Source of the DNA: Christiangramia gaetbulicola
GTDB taxonomy: Bacteria; Bacteroidota; Bacteroidia; Flavobacteriales; Flavobacteriaceae
Direction: 5' to 3'
Assembly: GCF_003054225.1 (NCBI RefSeq)
Contig: NZ_QBKQ01000001.1
Span: 1,116,001 to 1,180,000, forward strand
DNA length: 64,000 nt
This document shows positions 36,329 to 45,175 of this stretch, one piece after another. Both the position numbers and the translations under genes were made by a program. The notes under the pieces are model-generated. The model saw nothing but the letters and a program-made list of their open reading frames with translations. It was not told the DNA's origin and did not search any database. How positions within the stretch are numbered: position 1 is the stretch's first letter; each line of letters starts with the position of its first letter.

Positions 36329-36883
36329 ATGAGAGGAACCAGAGCCGCACAACGATATGCAAAGGCGATCCTTTCTTTAGCAAAGGATAAGAATTCGGCG
36401 GAAGCTGTAAATAAGGATATGATCACGATCTCCAAGACTGTGCACAACAGTAAGGATCTTGAGAATATGCTTACCAGTCCTGTAGTAAAAGACAGTATTA
36501 AGAAGAGCGCCTTGCTTGAAATTTTCAAGGATCTTAATGCCGTGACCAAAGGTGCGATAGATATATTGCTGGAAAACGGAAGGATCAACATTCTTCATAT
36601 TGTAGCCAGACAATATTTCATTCAGTATAACGAAATGAATAATGTACAGCAGGCGGTAGTTACCACTGCAGTACCTTTAGATAAAGAACTTGAAGCTGTT
36701 ATCCTTGCCAAGGTTAAGGAATTAACAGGTTCTGAAGCCAGTCTCAAAAGCATCGTTGATGAAAGCATCATTGGTGGTTTTGTGTTGAGGGTTGGAGATT
36801 TGCAATATGATGCAAGTATCTCCCGTAACCTGAGCAGGCTTAAAAGAGAATTGAAAAACAATACATACGTTTCAAAAATTTAA
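36329..36883 (+). CDS. atpH: ATP synthase F1 subunit delta
   Basis: Peripheral stalk subunit delta, 184 residues. N-terminal RAAQRYAKAILSLAKD and the C-terminal motif DESIIGGFVLRVGDLQYDASIS are typical. It follows atpF by three bases. A 45-base gap then leads to atpA. Confidence 0.95.
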   Translation: MRGTRAAQRYAKAILSLAKDKNSAEAVNKDMITISKTVHNSKDLENMLTSPVVKDSIKKSALLEIFKDLNAVTKGAIDILLENGRINILHIVARQYFIQYNEMNNVQQAVVTTAVPLDKELEAVILAKVKELTGSEASLKSIVDESIIGGFVLRVGDLQYDASISRNLSRLKRELKNNTYVSKI

Positions 36884-36928
36884 TTAAAACCGGTACGCCT
36901 CTGGCGCACCATTTTATCTTGAATAATT

Positions 36929-38509
36929 ATGGCAGAAGTAAATCCTGCTGAAGTATCAGCAATATTAAAACAACAATTATCAGGTTTTGAATCCAAGGCC
37001 TCTTTAGATGAAGTAGGTACCGTTCTAACCGTAGGTGACGGTATTGCTAACGTTTATGGATTGGCTAATGCTCAGTATGGAGAATTAGTACAGTTTGAAA
37101 GCGGTCTGGAAGGGATTGTTCTTAACCTTGAAGAAGACAACGTTGGGGTAGTACTTTTAGGTCCTGCAAAGGAGATCAAAGAAGGTTCTACAGTAAAAAG
37201 AACTCAGCGTATCGCTTCTATCAAAGTAGGTGAAGGAATTGTTGGCCGTGTGGTTGATACTCTAGGGAACCCTATTGATGGGAAAGGACCAATTGAAGGT
37301 GAGACTTATGAGATGCCGCTTGAGCGTAAAGCTCCTGGGGTAATCTACCGTCAGCCTGTAACCGAGCCGTTACAAACTGGTATTAAGTCTATCGATGCGA
37401 TGGTACCGGTAGGAAGAGGACAGCGTGAGCTTGTAATTGGTGACCGTCAAACTGGTAAAACTACTGTTTGTATCGATACCATCCTTAACCAGAAAGAATT
37501 TTACGATGCCGGTGAACCGGTATATTGTATATATGTAGCTATTGGGCAAAAGGCCTCTACTGTAGCAGGGATCGCTAAGGTTCTTGAAGACAAGGGAGCT
37601 TTAGCTTATACTACGATCGTAGCTGCAAACGCATCAGATCCTGCTCCAATGCAGGTTTATGCTCCTTTCGCAGGTGCAGCGATCGGCGAGTATTTTAGAG
37701 ATACAGGTCGTCCTGCATTGATCGTTTATGATGATCTTTCTAAGCAGGCGGTTGCTTATCGTGAGGTTTCCCTATTACTTCGTCGCCCACCAGGACGTGA
37801 GGCATATCCTGGGGATGTATTCTTCCTTCACTCAAGACTTCTAGAGCGTTCTGCGAAGGTGATCAATGATGATGATATTGCAAAACAAATGAACGACCTT
37901 CCAGATGTTCTTAAGGATAAGGTAAAAGGTGGTGGGTCACTTACTGCCCTTCCAATTATCGAGACTCAGGCGGGAGACGTTTCAGCATATATTCCAACAA
38001 ACGTAATTTCGATTACAGATGGACAGATCTTCTTAACATCAGACTTATTTAACTCAGGGGTGCGTCCTGCAATTGACGTGGGTATCTCTGTATCTCGTGT
38101 GGGTGGTTCTGCACAGATCAAGTCTATGAAGAAGGTAGCTGGTACTTTAAAACTTGACCAGGCACAGTATCGTGAACTTGAAGCATTCGCTAAGTTTGGT
38201 TCAGACCTTGATGCTGCAACTATGAACGTGATCGAGAAAGGTAAGCGTAACGTGGAGATCCTTAAGCAGGGACAAAACGATCCTTACCCAGTAGAAAACC
38301 AGATCGCGATCATCTATGCTGGTTCTAAGAACCTGTTAAGAGATGTACCAGTAGAAAAAGTAAGAGAGTTTGAAAGAGATTATATTGAATATCTTGATGC
38401 TAAGCACAGAGACGTTCTTGATACTCTAAAAGCAGGAAAATTAACTGATGAAGTAATTGATACTTTAACTCAGGCTGCTAAAGAACTTTCATCTAAATAC
38501 AGAAGCTAG
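36929..38509 (+). CDS. atpA: ATP synthase F1 subunit alpha
   Basis: Non-catalytic nucleotide-binding subunit, 526 residues. The P-loop GDRQTGKTT is at residues 171-179, and the ATP synthase signature [17 protein letters not shown] is present. Start ATG at 36929. The stop codon itself forms the first bases of a long inverted repeat that spans the gap to atpG. Confidence 0.98.
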   Translation: MAEVNPAEVSAILKQQLSGFESKASLDEVGTVLTVGDGIANVYGLANAQYGELVQFESGLEGIVLNLEEDNVGVVLLGPAKEIKEGSTVKRTQRIASIKVGEGIVGRVVDTLGNPIDGKGPIEGETYEMPLERKAPGVIYRQPVTEPLQTGIKSIDAMVPVGRGQRELVIGDRQTGKTTVCIDTILNQKEFYDAGEPVYCIYVAIGQKASTVAGIAKVLEDKGALAYTTIVAANASDPAPMQVYAPFAGAAIGEYFRDTGRPALIVYDDLSKQAVAYREVSLLLRRPPGREAYPGDVFFLHSRLLERSAKVINDDDIAKQMNDLPDVLKDKVKGGGSLTALPIIETQAGDVSAYIPTNVISITDGQIFLTSDLFNSGVRPAIDVGISVSRVGGSAQIKSMKKVAGTLKLDQAQYRELEAFAKFGSDLDAATMNVIEKGKRNVEILKQGQNDPYPVENQIAIIYAGSKNLLRDVPVEKVREFERDYIEYLDAKHRDVLDTLKAGKLTDEVIDTLTQAAKELSSKYRS

Positions 38510-38616
38510 TATTGAGTACAAAGATTTGAGGTCTTAGATCTCGGGTTGCAGTATTTAAATTGAAAATTATAAAGGTATTGAGCGATTAACAACTAATTGC
38601 TCAATACTCAATACTA
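38507..38616. repeat. Nested inverted repeats between atpA and atpG
   Basis: Outer arms TAGTATTGAGTA (38507-38518, starting with the atpA stop codon) and TACTCAATACTA (38605-38616) are perfect complements 86 bases apart. An inner hairpin has arms GTATTGAGC (38575-38583) and GCTCAATAC (38599-38607). The inner right arm shares three bases with the outer right arm, so the two pairings compete in part. No U-tract follows. This may be an intergenic repeat family or an RNA switch in the operon. Confidence 0.75.
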
Positions 38617-38623
38617 AATAAAA

Positions 38624-39484
38624 ATGGCAAACTTAAAAGAATTACGTAGTAGGATCACTTCAGTTTCCTCAACGATGCAGATCACCAGTGCCATGAAAAT
38701 GGTATCGGCTGCAAAATTGAGCAAGGCTCAGGATGCGATCACATCTATGAGACCTTATGCTGAAAAGCTGACCCAGTTGCTACAGGATTTAAGTGCTACT
38801 CTGGATGATGACGCCGGCAGTAAATTTGCTGAAGAGCGTGAGGTAAAAAAGGTTTTGATCGTTGCTATTTCTTCTAACAAAGGTTTAGCCGGAGCTTTTA
38901 ATACCAATATCATCAAGAAGGTAAAAGTTAAGATCCAGGAACAATACCAGGGGAAAGACGTTGAAGTTTACACCATTGGTAAGAAGGGTAATGACATTCT
39001 TAAAAAGACCTTTGATATTTATAAAAATAACAATGGCATTTTTGATGAACTTACTTTCGATAATGTTTCTGAGATCGCAGAAGAATTGATGCAGGTATTC
39101 CTTGACGGTAAATTCGACAGGATCGATATCGTTTATAACCAGTTCAAGAATGCGGGAACCCAGTACGTGATAGACGAGCAGTTCCTGCCTATTGAAAAAT
39201 TTGACAGCGATAGCGGGAAGCAACTGGATTATATCTTTGAACCTTCTAAATTGGAGATCGTTAAGGATCTTATCCCTAAGTCTTTGAAAATGCAAATATT
39301 CAAGGCTCTAAGAGACTCTTTTGCTTCTGAGCATGGTGCACGTATGACTGCGATGCATAAGGCAACAGACAACGCGAAAGAGCTTAGAGATGATCTTAAA
39401 CTTTCTTATAACAAAGCAAGACAGGCTTCTATTACCAATGAGATCCTTGAGATCGTTGGTGGTGCCGAAGCATTGAACGGATAA
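38624..39484 (+). CDS. atpG: ATP synthase F1 subunit gamma
   Basis: Central rotor shaft subunit, 286 residues, with the N-terminal RSRITSVSSTMQITSAMKMV and the C-terminal MTAMHKATDNAKELRDDL, ITNEILEIVGGAEAL. It is the last atp gene here. The beta and epsilon subunits (atpD, atpC) do not follow; an unrelated lipoprotein gene does, after a terminator. Confidence 0.97.
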   Translation: MANLKELRSRITSVSSTMQITSAMKMVSAAKLSKAQDAITSMRPYAEKLTQLLQDLSATLDDDAGSKFAEEREVKKVLIVAISSNKGLAGAFNTNIIKKVKVKIQEQYQGKDVEVYTIGKKGNDILKKTFDIYKNNNGIFDELTFDNVSEIAEELMQVFLDGKFDRIDIVYNQFKNAGTQYVIDEQFLPIEKFDSDSGKQLDYIFEPSKLEIVKDLIPKSLKMQIFKALRDSFASEHGARMTAMHKATDNAKELRDDLKLSYNKARQASITNEILEIVGGAEALNG

Positions 39485-39492
39485 TTTACTAC

Positions 39493-39519
39493 GTCATGCT
39501 GAATTTATTTCAGGATGAC
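39493..39519. repeat. REP-like palindrome after atpG
   Basis: GTCATGCTGAA, TTTAT-type loop, TTCAGGATGAC: arms of 11 bases with one mismatch. Palindromes of this wording (TCATCCTGAA/TTCAGGATGA) are ones I recall as scattered intergenic repeats in Flavobacteriia. It lies between atpG and its terminator. Confidence 0.5.
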
Positions 39520-39532
39520 TAAATGAATAAAG

Positions 39533-39559
39533 AAAGCCCTCAATTTAGAGGGCTTTTTT
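39533..39559 (+). terminator. Terminator of the atp operon
   Basis: AAAGCCCTC, loop AATTTA, GAGGGCTTT then a T-tract, about 50 bases after the atpG stop. Confidence 0.92.
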
Positions 39560-39610
39560 TATTTGGTACGTGTTTTGTTTTAATAACTTCAACTTCTAAA
39601 ATCTGTAGTT

Positions 39611-40054
39611 ATGACTAAAATATTATTCTTTATGGCCGGAGTCTTAATGGTAGTGCTATTTGCCTCCTGTGGGAGCAATAAAGACCTTCAGGAAAGAGCG
39701 CCTGCTCAGTTCAACAAGGTTTATTATACCTACAACTCCAATGGTATTGAATTGAATATTCCGGTAGTTTCTATCCAGGATGAATTGGTGAGTCTGGATG
39801 CCGTATATTTTCACGGGATGAAGTCTGTACTTGAAAAAAGCGATGACCAGCCTAATCTTTATGTGGCTAATTTCCGCATGGGGACAGGAGATATGGTCAT
39901 GGATGCCGATCCTGCGAAAGAGTATGGCAATAAACCACCGCAATTACCAGAAGAGAGTCCTTTTTCTATAGATGAAGATGAGGCGATACTGGTTTTTACT
40001 CAGGACGATAAAATCAAATATTATAAGCTAACAGGGATTGTGGAAAAGGAATAA
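39611..40054 (+). CDS. Hypothetical lipoprotein
   Basis: Predicted lipoprotein of 147 residues, signal ending VLFASC (lipobox Cys at residue 20). The mature part has a segment VYYTYNSNGIELNIPV and is likely beta-rich. I do not recognise the family. It stands alone between the atp terminator and the flippase gene. The start ATG at 39611 is supported by the signal. Confidence 0.7.
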   Translation: MTKILFFMAGVLMVVLFASCGSNKDLQERAPAQFNKVYYTYNSNGIELNIPVVSIQDELVSLDAVYFHGMKSVLEKSDDQPNLYVANFRMGTGDMVMDADPAKEYGNKPPQLPEESPFSIDEDEAILVFTQDDKIKYYKLTGIVEKE

Positions 40055-40115
40055 AGGCTAAAGCTTTTATAATCCTGATTTATTCAGATATTTGTAGTAA
40101 ACCAACCCGCTCCTG

Positions 40116-41558
40116 TTGAGTACTTTAAAAAGATTTTTTCAAGACACTCTTATTTACGGTTTTGCAACGGTATTCCCGAGACTGATGAATTTTGTCCTGG
40201 TGCCGTTGCATACCGATGTCTTACCGGCAGAGGAATATTCTGTTAATACTGTTTTCTATGTCTGGGCGGCATTTTTTAATGTGTTGCTTACCTATGGGAT
40301 GGAAACCTCTTTTTTCAGGTTTTTTAGCCGTTCTAAAGAAAGTTCCAGTGTTTTTTCTACGGTATTTATAGCGCTCACGGTTACCACGGTATTATTCGCT
40401 ACTGGGGTATTTATTTTCCAGGAAGAACTAATTGCCTTAATGGATCTGGATCCTTTTTATTTCAGGTTGCTTTTTAGCGTGCTGGTCCTGGACACGCTGG
40501 TGGTAGTTCCATTTGCTTATTTAAGGGCCACAGGCAGACCTTTAAAGTTTGCAGGTATCAAAGTCCTGAATATTCTTGTCGTGGTCATCCTGAACCTTTA
40601 TTTCTTATGGTTCGTAAGGGATTATCCTCAATACGCCCCACAATGGGTTTTAGATAATTACGGTCCTAAGGATATTGTAGGCTATATTTTCATTGCCAAC
40701 CTTGCTGCAAGTGCGGTGACCTTTCTCTTGCTTCTACCTTATTTTTTCAGAACAAAGATCAGTTTCGATACCGCTGTTTTCAAACAGATGTGGAAATACG
40801 GCTGGCCTATTATGGTGGCCGGTATCGCCTTCGTGATCAACGAAAACCTGGACAAGTTGCTTATTAAGGACATGATCTCAGATGAGATTATGGGTGCCTA
40901 TTCGGGTTGTTATAAACTGGCGGTTTTTATGACCATTTTTGTTCAGGCTTTTAAAATGGGGGCAGAGCCTTTTTTCTTTAATCATGCAGATAAGGACAAC
41001 GCAAAGGAAACCTATGCCGATATATTGAAATATTTCGTGATTTCAGGAAGCCTTATTTTTCTTGTGCTGGTTTGTTTTATCGATTTTTTCAAAGCACTGG
41101 TAATTCGTGATCCTGAATACTGGATGGCCATAAGCATAGTTCCAATCATTTTGCTGGCCAATCTGTTCCTAGGGATTTATCATAACCTATCTGTATGGTA
41201 TAAACTAACCGACAGGACCAGAACAGGAATGTATATTTCCATTCTCGGGGCTATTATCACCATTGTTCTTAACCTCGCCCTGATCCCGGTGCTTGGTTTT
41301 ATCGCTGCTGCCTGGGCTACACTTTTCGCTTACGGCAGTATGATGCTGGTTTCCTATTTCCTCGGAAAGAAATACTACCCAGTGCCTTACGACATTAAAA
41401 AAATTGCCGGTTATATATCACTTTCAGTCTTAATTGCCGCGATCTCATTTTATGTATTCCCGGGAAATTATTTTGTGGGAATACCGTTATTATTACTATT
41501 CATCGGGATAGTTTATTTTTCTGAAAAAGATCAAATTCTCAAAATCATACAATCTTAA
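40116..41558 (+). CDS. Polysaccharide/lipid-linked oligosaccharide flippase
   Basis: Multi-pass membrane protein of 480 residues in the MOP superfamily (Wzx-like), with about 14 helices and an N-terminus FFQDTLIYGFATVFPRLMNFVLVP that is typical. It should flip lipid-linked glycans across the inner membrane. The start is TTG at 40116, supported by the length and the amphipathic N-terminus. It is followed by dut four bases later. Substrate unknown; O-antigen, capsule and another surface glycan are all possible. Confidence 0.88.
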   Translation: MSTLKRFFQDTLIYGFATVFPRLMNFVLVPLHTDVLPAEEYSVNTVFYVWAAFFNVLLTYGMETSFFRFFSRSKESSSVFSTVFIALTVTTVLFATGVFIFQEELIALMDLDPFYFRLLFSVLVLDTLVVVPFAYLRATGRPLKFAGIKVLNILVVVILNLYFLWFVRDYPQYAPQWVLDNYGPKDIVGYIFIANLAASAVTFLLLLPYFFRTKISFDTAVFKQMWKYGWPIMVAGIAFVINENLDKLLIKDMISDEIMGAYSGCYKLAVFMTIFVQAFKMGAEPFFFNHADKDNAKETYADILKYFVISGSLIFLVLVCFIDFFKALVIRDPEYWMAISIVPIILLANLFLGIYHNLSVWYKLTDRTRTGMYISILGAIITIVLNLALIPVLGFIAAAWATLFAYGSMMLVSYFLGKKYYPVPYDIKKIAGYISLSVLIAAISFYVFPGNYFVGIPLLLLFIGIVYFSEKDQILKIIQS

Positions 41559-41561
41559 TTT

Positions 41562-41996
41562 ATGGATGTTAAAATTATAAACAAGTCGGCCCATAAATTG
41601 CCGCATTACGAAACAGATTTTTCAGCAGGGATGGACCTTAGGGCTAATATTGAAGAGCCAATCACCCTGAAGCCCCTGGAAAGAGCCATCGTGAAAACAG
41701 GACTTTTTATGGAGCTTCCTCTAGGATTTGAAGCACAGGTAAGACCAAGAAGCGGACTGGCAGCAAAAAAGGGGATCACCGTACTTAATTCTCCAGGCAC
41801 AATTGATGCCGATTATCGCGGGGAAATAGGAGTGATACTTGTAAATTTGTCCAATGAAGAATTTGTGGTGAACAATGGAGAGCGCATCGCTCAAATGGTC
41901 ATAGCAAAACACGAACATATTTCCTGGAAAGAAGTAGATATCCTTGGCGAAACTTCACGTGGCGCCGGAGGATTTGGAAGTACAGGACACGAATAA
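41562..41996 (+). CDS. dut: dUTP diphosphatase
   Basis: Hydrolyses dUTP to dUMP, keeping uracil out of DNA. The 144-residue protein shows all five motifs: [38 protein letters not shown] and [10 protein letters not shown]. It lies in a run of flippase-dut-nucleotidyltransferase genes. Confidence 0.97.
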   Translation: MDVKIINKSAHKLPHYETDFSAGMDLRANIEEPITLKPLERAIVKTGLFMELPLGFEAQVRPRSGLAAKKGITVLNSPGTIDADYRGEIGVILVNLSNEEFVVNNGERIAQMVIAKHEHISWKEVDILGETSRGAGGFGSTGHE

Positions 41997-42017
41997 AAAT
42001 TAATTTAAAAAGTAGAA

Positions 42018-43028
42018 ATGAAAATTATTGTACCAATGGCAGGTCGTGGTTCACGACTTCGTCCACATACTTTAACCGTACCAAAACCGTTAATTCCTAT
42101 AGCCGGTAAGCCAATTGTGCACCGTCTGGTAGAAGATATTGCCAAGGTTCTGGACGAGAAAATAGAAGAAGTTGCTTTTATCATAGGTGAAGATTTTGGT
42201 GAGCAGGTAGAAAAAGATCTTATGAAGATCGCCAATAGCCTTGGAGCTAAAGGAACCATCTATTATCAGGATAAGCCCCTGGGAACCGGTCACGCGATCA
42301 TGTGTGCCAAGGAATCCCTAACAGGACCAGCGGTAGTAGCTTATGCAGATACGCTTTTTAAAGCAGATTTCAACCTGGATAAATCAGCAGATGCGGTAAT
42401 GTGGGTGAAGAAAGTGGAGAATCCTTCTGCTTACGGTGTGGTAAAACTGAATGAGAAAAACGAGATCACAGATCTTGTTGAAAAACCAGAAGAATTCGTT
42501 TCAGATCTTGCAGTGATCGGAATTTACTATTTCAAGGATGTTGAAGTATTAAAGAACGAACTTCAGAATGTACTGGATGCAAAATTAACCCGTGGCGGTG
42601 AGTACCAGATCAATGATGGTATTGAGGCCATGCGAAAAAGCGGATTGAGATTTGTACCTGGTAAAGTTGATGAATGGATGGACTGCGGGAACAAGAACGT
42701 AACCGTTGAGACCAATGGAAGAATGCTGAATTTCCTCCATAGGGATGGAGAGAAGCTGATCTCAGATTCTGTAAAGATCAAGGATTCTGAAATAACCGAG
42801 CCTTGTTATATAGGTGAGAATGTAGAACTGGTTAACGCTAAGATAGGACCAAACGTTTCTATAGGCGACGGAACTAAAGTTGTAAATTCTACCATAAAAA
42901 ATAGTCTTATTCAAACTTTTGCAGAAATAAAAAATGCAAATTTGGATAATGCTATGATCGGGAATCATGCTAAATTTGATGGGGATTTTACTCAAATTAG
43001 CATAGGTGATTTCTCTGTTCTGGAATAA
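42018..43028 (+). CDS. Sugar-1-phosphate nucleotidyltransferase
   Basis: Predicted to make an NDP-sugar. The 336-residue protein has the GxGxR motif in PMAGRGSRLRPHTL, the KPLIPIAGKP segment, and QDKPLGTGHAI and ITDLVEKP motifs, followed by a short left-handed beta-helix tail (hexapeptide repeats, about 245-330). This is the layout of RfbA/GlmU-like enzymes with a beta-helix. The exact sugar cannot be read. It follows dut by 21 bases and precedes the TPR protein. Confidence 0.85.
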   Translation: MKIIVPMAGRGSRLRPHTLTVPKPLIPIAGKPIVHRLVEDIAKVLDEKIEEVAFIIGEDFGEQVEKDLMKIANSLGAKGTIYYQDKPLGTGHAIMCAKESLTGPAVVAYADTLFKADFNLDKSADAVMWVKKVENPSAYGVVKLNEKNEITDLVEKPEEFVSDLAVIGIYYFKDVEVLKNELQNVLDAKLTRGGEYQINDGIEAMRKSGLRFVPGKVDEWMDCGNKNVTVETNGRMLNFLHRDGEKLISDSVKIKDSEITEPCYIGENVELVNAKIGPNVSIGDGTKVVNSTIKNSLIQTFAEIKNANLDNAMIGNHAKFDGDFTQISIGDFSVLE

Positions 43029-43037
43029 ACATTTTAT

Positions 43038-44405
43038 ATGAAAAACCTGATTATCATCCTGATCGCGGTGTTTACGGTGATTCCGGCTAAAAGCCAGGAG
43101 TTGCTGCCACAGCTTTTTCTGGATGTTAATCAGGATGATCTTGGAAACGTCAACAATGAATTCCAGGAATATTTCTTTGAAGCCCTTAAACAAAAAGGCA
43201 TCGAGAATTACGAGAAAGCAATTACCGCTTTAGAAAAATGTCTTGAACTCGATACAGAAAAAGCGGTCGTTTATTTTGAATTGGGTAGAAATTACCGAGA
43301 ACTTGAGCAGTTCGAAAATTCCCTGGAGAATCTTAAAAAGGCCCATGAACTGGCCCCTAAACAGGAAGATATCCTGGTATATCTATTCCAGACCTATGGG
43401 ATGACCAAAGATTATGAGGGATCTATTGCAACAGTAAAGCAGCTTATTCCGCTGGATGAAGCTTATAAAGAAGATCTTGCGAATCTTTATTTCCTTAATG
43501 AGAATTACGATAAAGCCCTGCAACTTTTAGATGAACTGGATGAAGAGCAGGGAGCAACCACTTACAGGAATTCTTTGAGGAGACAGGTCTACGCCCGCAC
43601 CAATAACACCGGAGCTCAGATAAATAATCTCCAGGAAAGCATTTCTGCAAATCCAGAAGTGGAACAGAATTACCTGAACCTTATTTATATCTATAGCGAA
43701 CAGGGAGAGGATGAGGAAGCCTTTCGCGTAGCACGGGAGCTTTTGGAGACAAATCCCGGCTCTTCTCTGGCTCACCTTGCGCTGTATAAGTTTTACCTTG
43801 ATAAGAACGATACAGAGGCCGCAGTGGCTTCTATGAAAATTGTTTTCGAGAGTGAAGAAATAGATGCTGAATCCAAGTTCAAGGTGCTTAATGATTTTCT
43901 GAGTTTTGTTCAGGATAATCCACAATACGAGGATGAGCTGATTGAAGTTGCCGGTAAACTAACAGAATGGGAAAACGCACCAAAACTTTTCGAGCAGCTG
44001 GGAAAATATTACCTAAAAAAAGATAACCGGGAAGATGCCCTTAAGTTCTTTGAACTGGGCCTTAATGAAGATCCTGGAAATTTTGAACTTATAAAGAATA
44101 CTCTTTTGCTGCAGCTGGAGTACCAGAAGTTTGAATCTGCACGCGACCTGAGCGAAACAGCCCTGGAAAGTTTTCCTTCCCAGCCTATGCTTTACCTTTT
44201 TAAAGGAGTAGCATTGAATAACCTGAATGAATTTGAAACTGCTGAAGAAAGCCTGAAAGATGGCCTTGATTACCTGATTGATGATAAAAGAATGGAGTTC
44301 GATTTTTATTCTCAGCTAGCCATAAGCTACAATGGTATGAATAATGCTGTTAAAGCTGATGAGTATCGCCGTATGGCGGAAAATTTAAAAAAAGAAATTA
44401 ACTGA
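43038..44405 (+). CDS. TPR-repeat periplasmic protein
   Basis: Secreted protein of 455 residues with a signal peptide (about 1-19, cleaved after AKS) and about ten TPR units, e.g. AITALEKCLELDTEKAVVYF and SLENLKKAHELAP. TPR proteins act as adaptors; the neighbours suggest a role in the envelope. It shares one base with the DUF4292 gene that follows. Family specific name unknown. Confidence 0.8.
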   Translation: MKNLIIILIAVFTVIPAKSQELLPQLFLDVNQDDLGNVNNEFQEYFFEALKQKGIENYEKAITALEKCLELDTEKAVVYFELGRNYRELEQFENSLENLKKAHELAPKQEDILVYLFQTYGMTKDYEGSIATVKQLIPLDEAYKEDLANLYFLNENYDKALQLLDELDEEQGATTYRNSLRRQVYARTNNTGAQINNLQESISANPEVEQNYLNLIYIYSEQGEDEEAFRVARELLETNPGSSLAHLALYKFYLDKNDTEAAVASMKIVFESEEIDAESKFKVLNDFLSFVQDNPQYEDELIEVAGKLTEWENAPKLFEQLGKYYLKKDNREDALKFFELGLNEDPGNFELIKNTLLLQLEYQKFESARDLSETALESFPSQPMLYLFKGVALNNLNEFETAEESLKDGLDYLIDDKRMEFDFYSQLAISYNGMNNAVKADEYRRMAENLKKEIN

Positions 44406-45175
44406 TGTTAAAGAAGATATTTACCCTGATGCTGCTTTCCACTTTTGTGATCTCTTGTGGTAGTAGAAAATCGACCGGAAAGATAGCAACTAAGGATGCT
44501 GAAGCAGTTTCGGTCATTAAAAAACATTATTCCAGCGAAACCCAGTTTAGCACGGTTTCAGGAAAGTTACGTGCGGTTTACCAGGATGAGGAGAAAACCC
44601 AGTCTGTAAACCTTAGTTTCAGAATGGAAAAGGACAAAGCCATCTGGATGAGTGCAAGTATACTTGGTTTTCCCGTGGCTAAAGCTTATATCACCCCAAC
44701 CAGGGTAAGCTATTATGAAAAAGTATCTCAAACCTATTTTGAAGGGGACTTCAGTCTGGTAAGTGAATTTTTGGGGACTCCGCTGGATTTCCAGAAACTT
44801 CAGAATTTATTGATCGGGCAGGCGATCTATGATCTGCGAACCGAAGAATATAGTTTTATGCAATCTCCAAGAGGATTTCAGTTCGTGAAAGATGATGCGA
44901 TGTTGATGAAAAGGATGTTCCTGCTTAACCCGGCAAGCTTTAAAGCTGAAGCCCAACAATTAGTACAGGATAAGGATAATCGTGGATTAACGGTTACTTA
45001 TGATGAATATCAAACGGTGAATGGCCTTGTATTTCCAGAAAATATCAGGATCATTGCCAATGAAGGTGGATCTAGCACCAATATAGATCTTACTTACAGG
45101 TCTCTTACTTTTAATGAACAGGTAAGTTTCCCATTCGATATTCCATCAGGTTATGAAGAAATCAGCTTGAAATGA
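44405..45175 (+). CDS. DUF4292 lipoprotein
   Basis: Lipoprotein of 256 residues, signal ending FVISC (Cys at residue 18). The body resembles LolA/LolB-like lipoprotein carriers in shape (a long beta-sheet with segments such as FRMEKDKAIWMSASILGFPVA), as known for DUF4292. It shares one base with the TPR gene before it and overlaps the EnvC-like gene by four, so a three-gene coupled operon is clear. Function in outer-membrane lipoprotein handling is inferred from fold likeness. Confidence 0.8.
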   Translation: MLKKIFTLMLLSTFVISCGSRKSTGKIATKDAEAVSVIKKHYSSETQFSTVSGKLRAVYQDEEKTQSVNLSFRMEKDKAIWMSASILGFPVAKAYITPTRVSYYEKVSQTYFEGDFSLVSEFLGTPLDFQKLQNLLIGQAIYDLRTEEYSFMQSPRGFQFVKDDAMLMKRMFLLNPASFKAEAQQLVQDKDNRGLTVTYDEYQTVNGLVFPENIRIIANEGGSSTNIDLTYRSLTFNEQVSFPFDIPSGYEEISLK

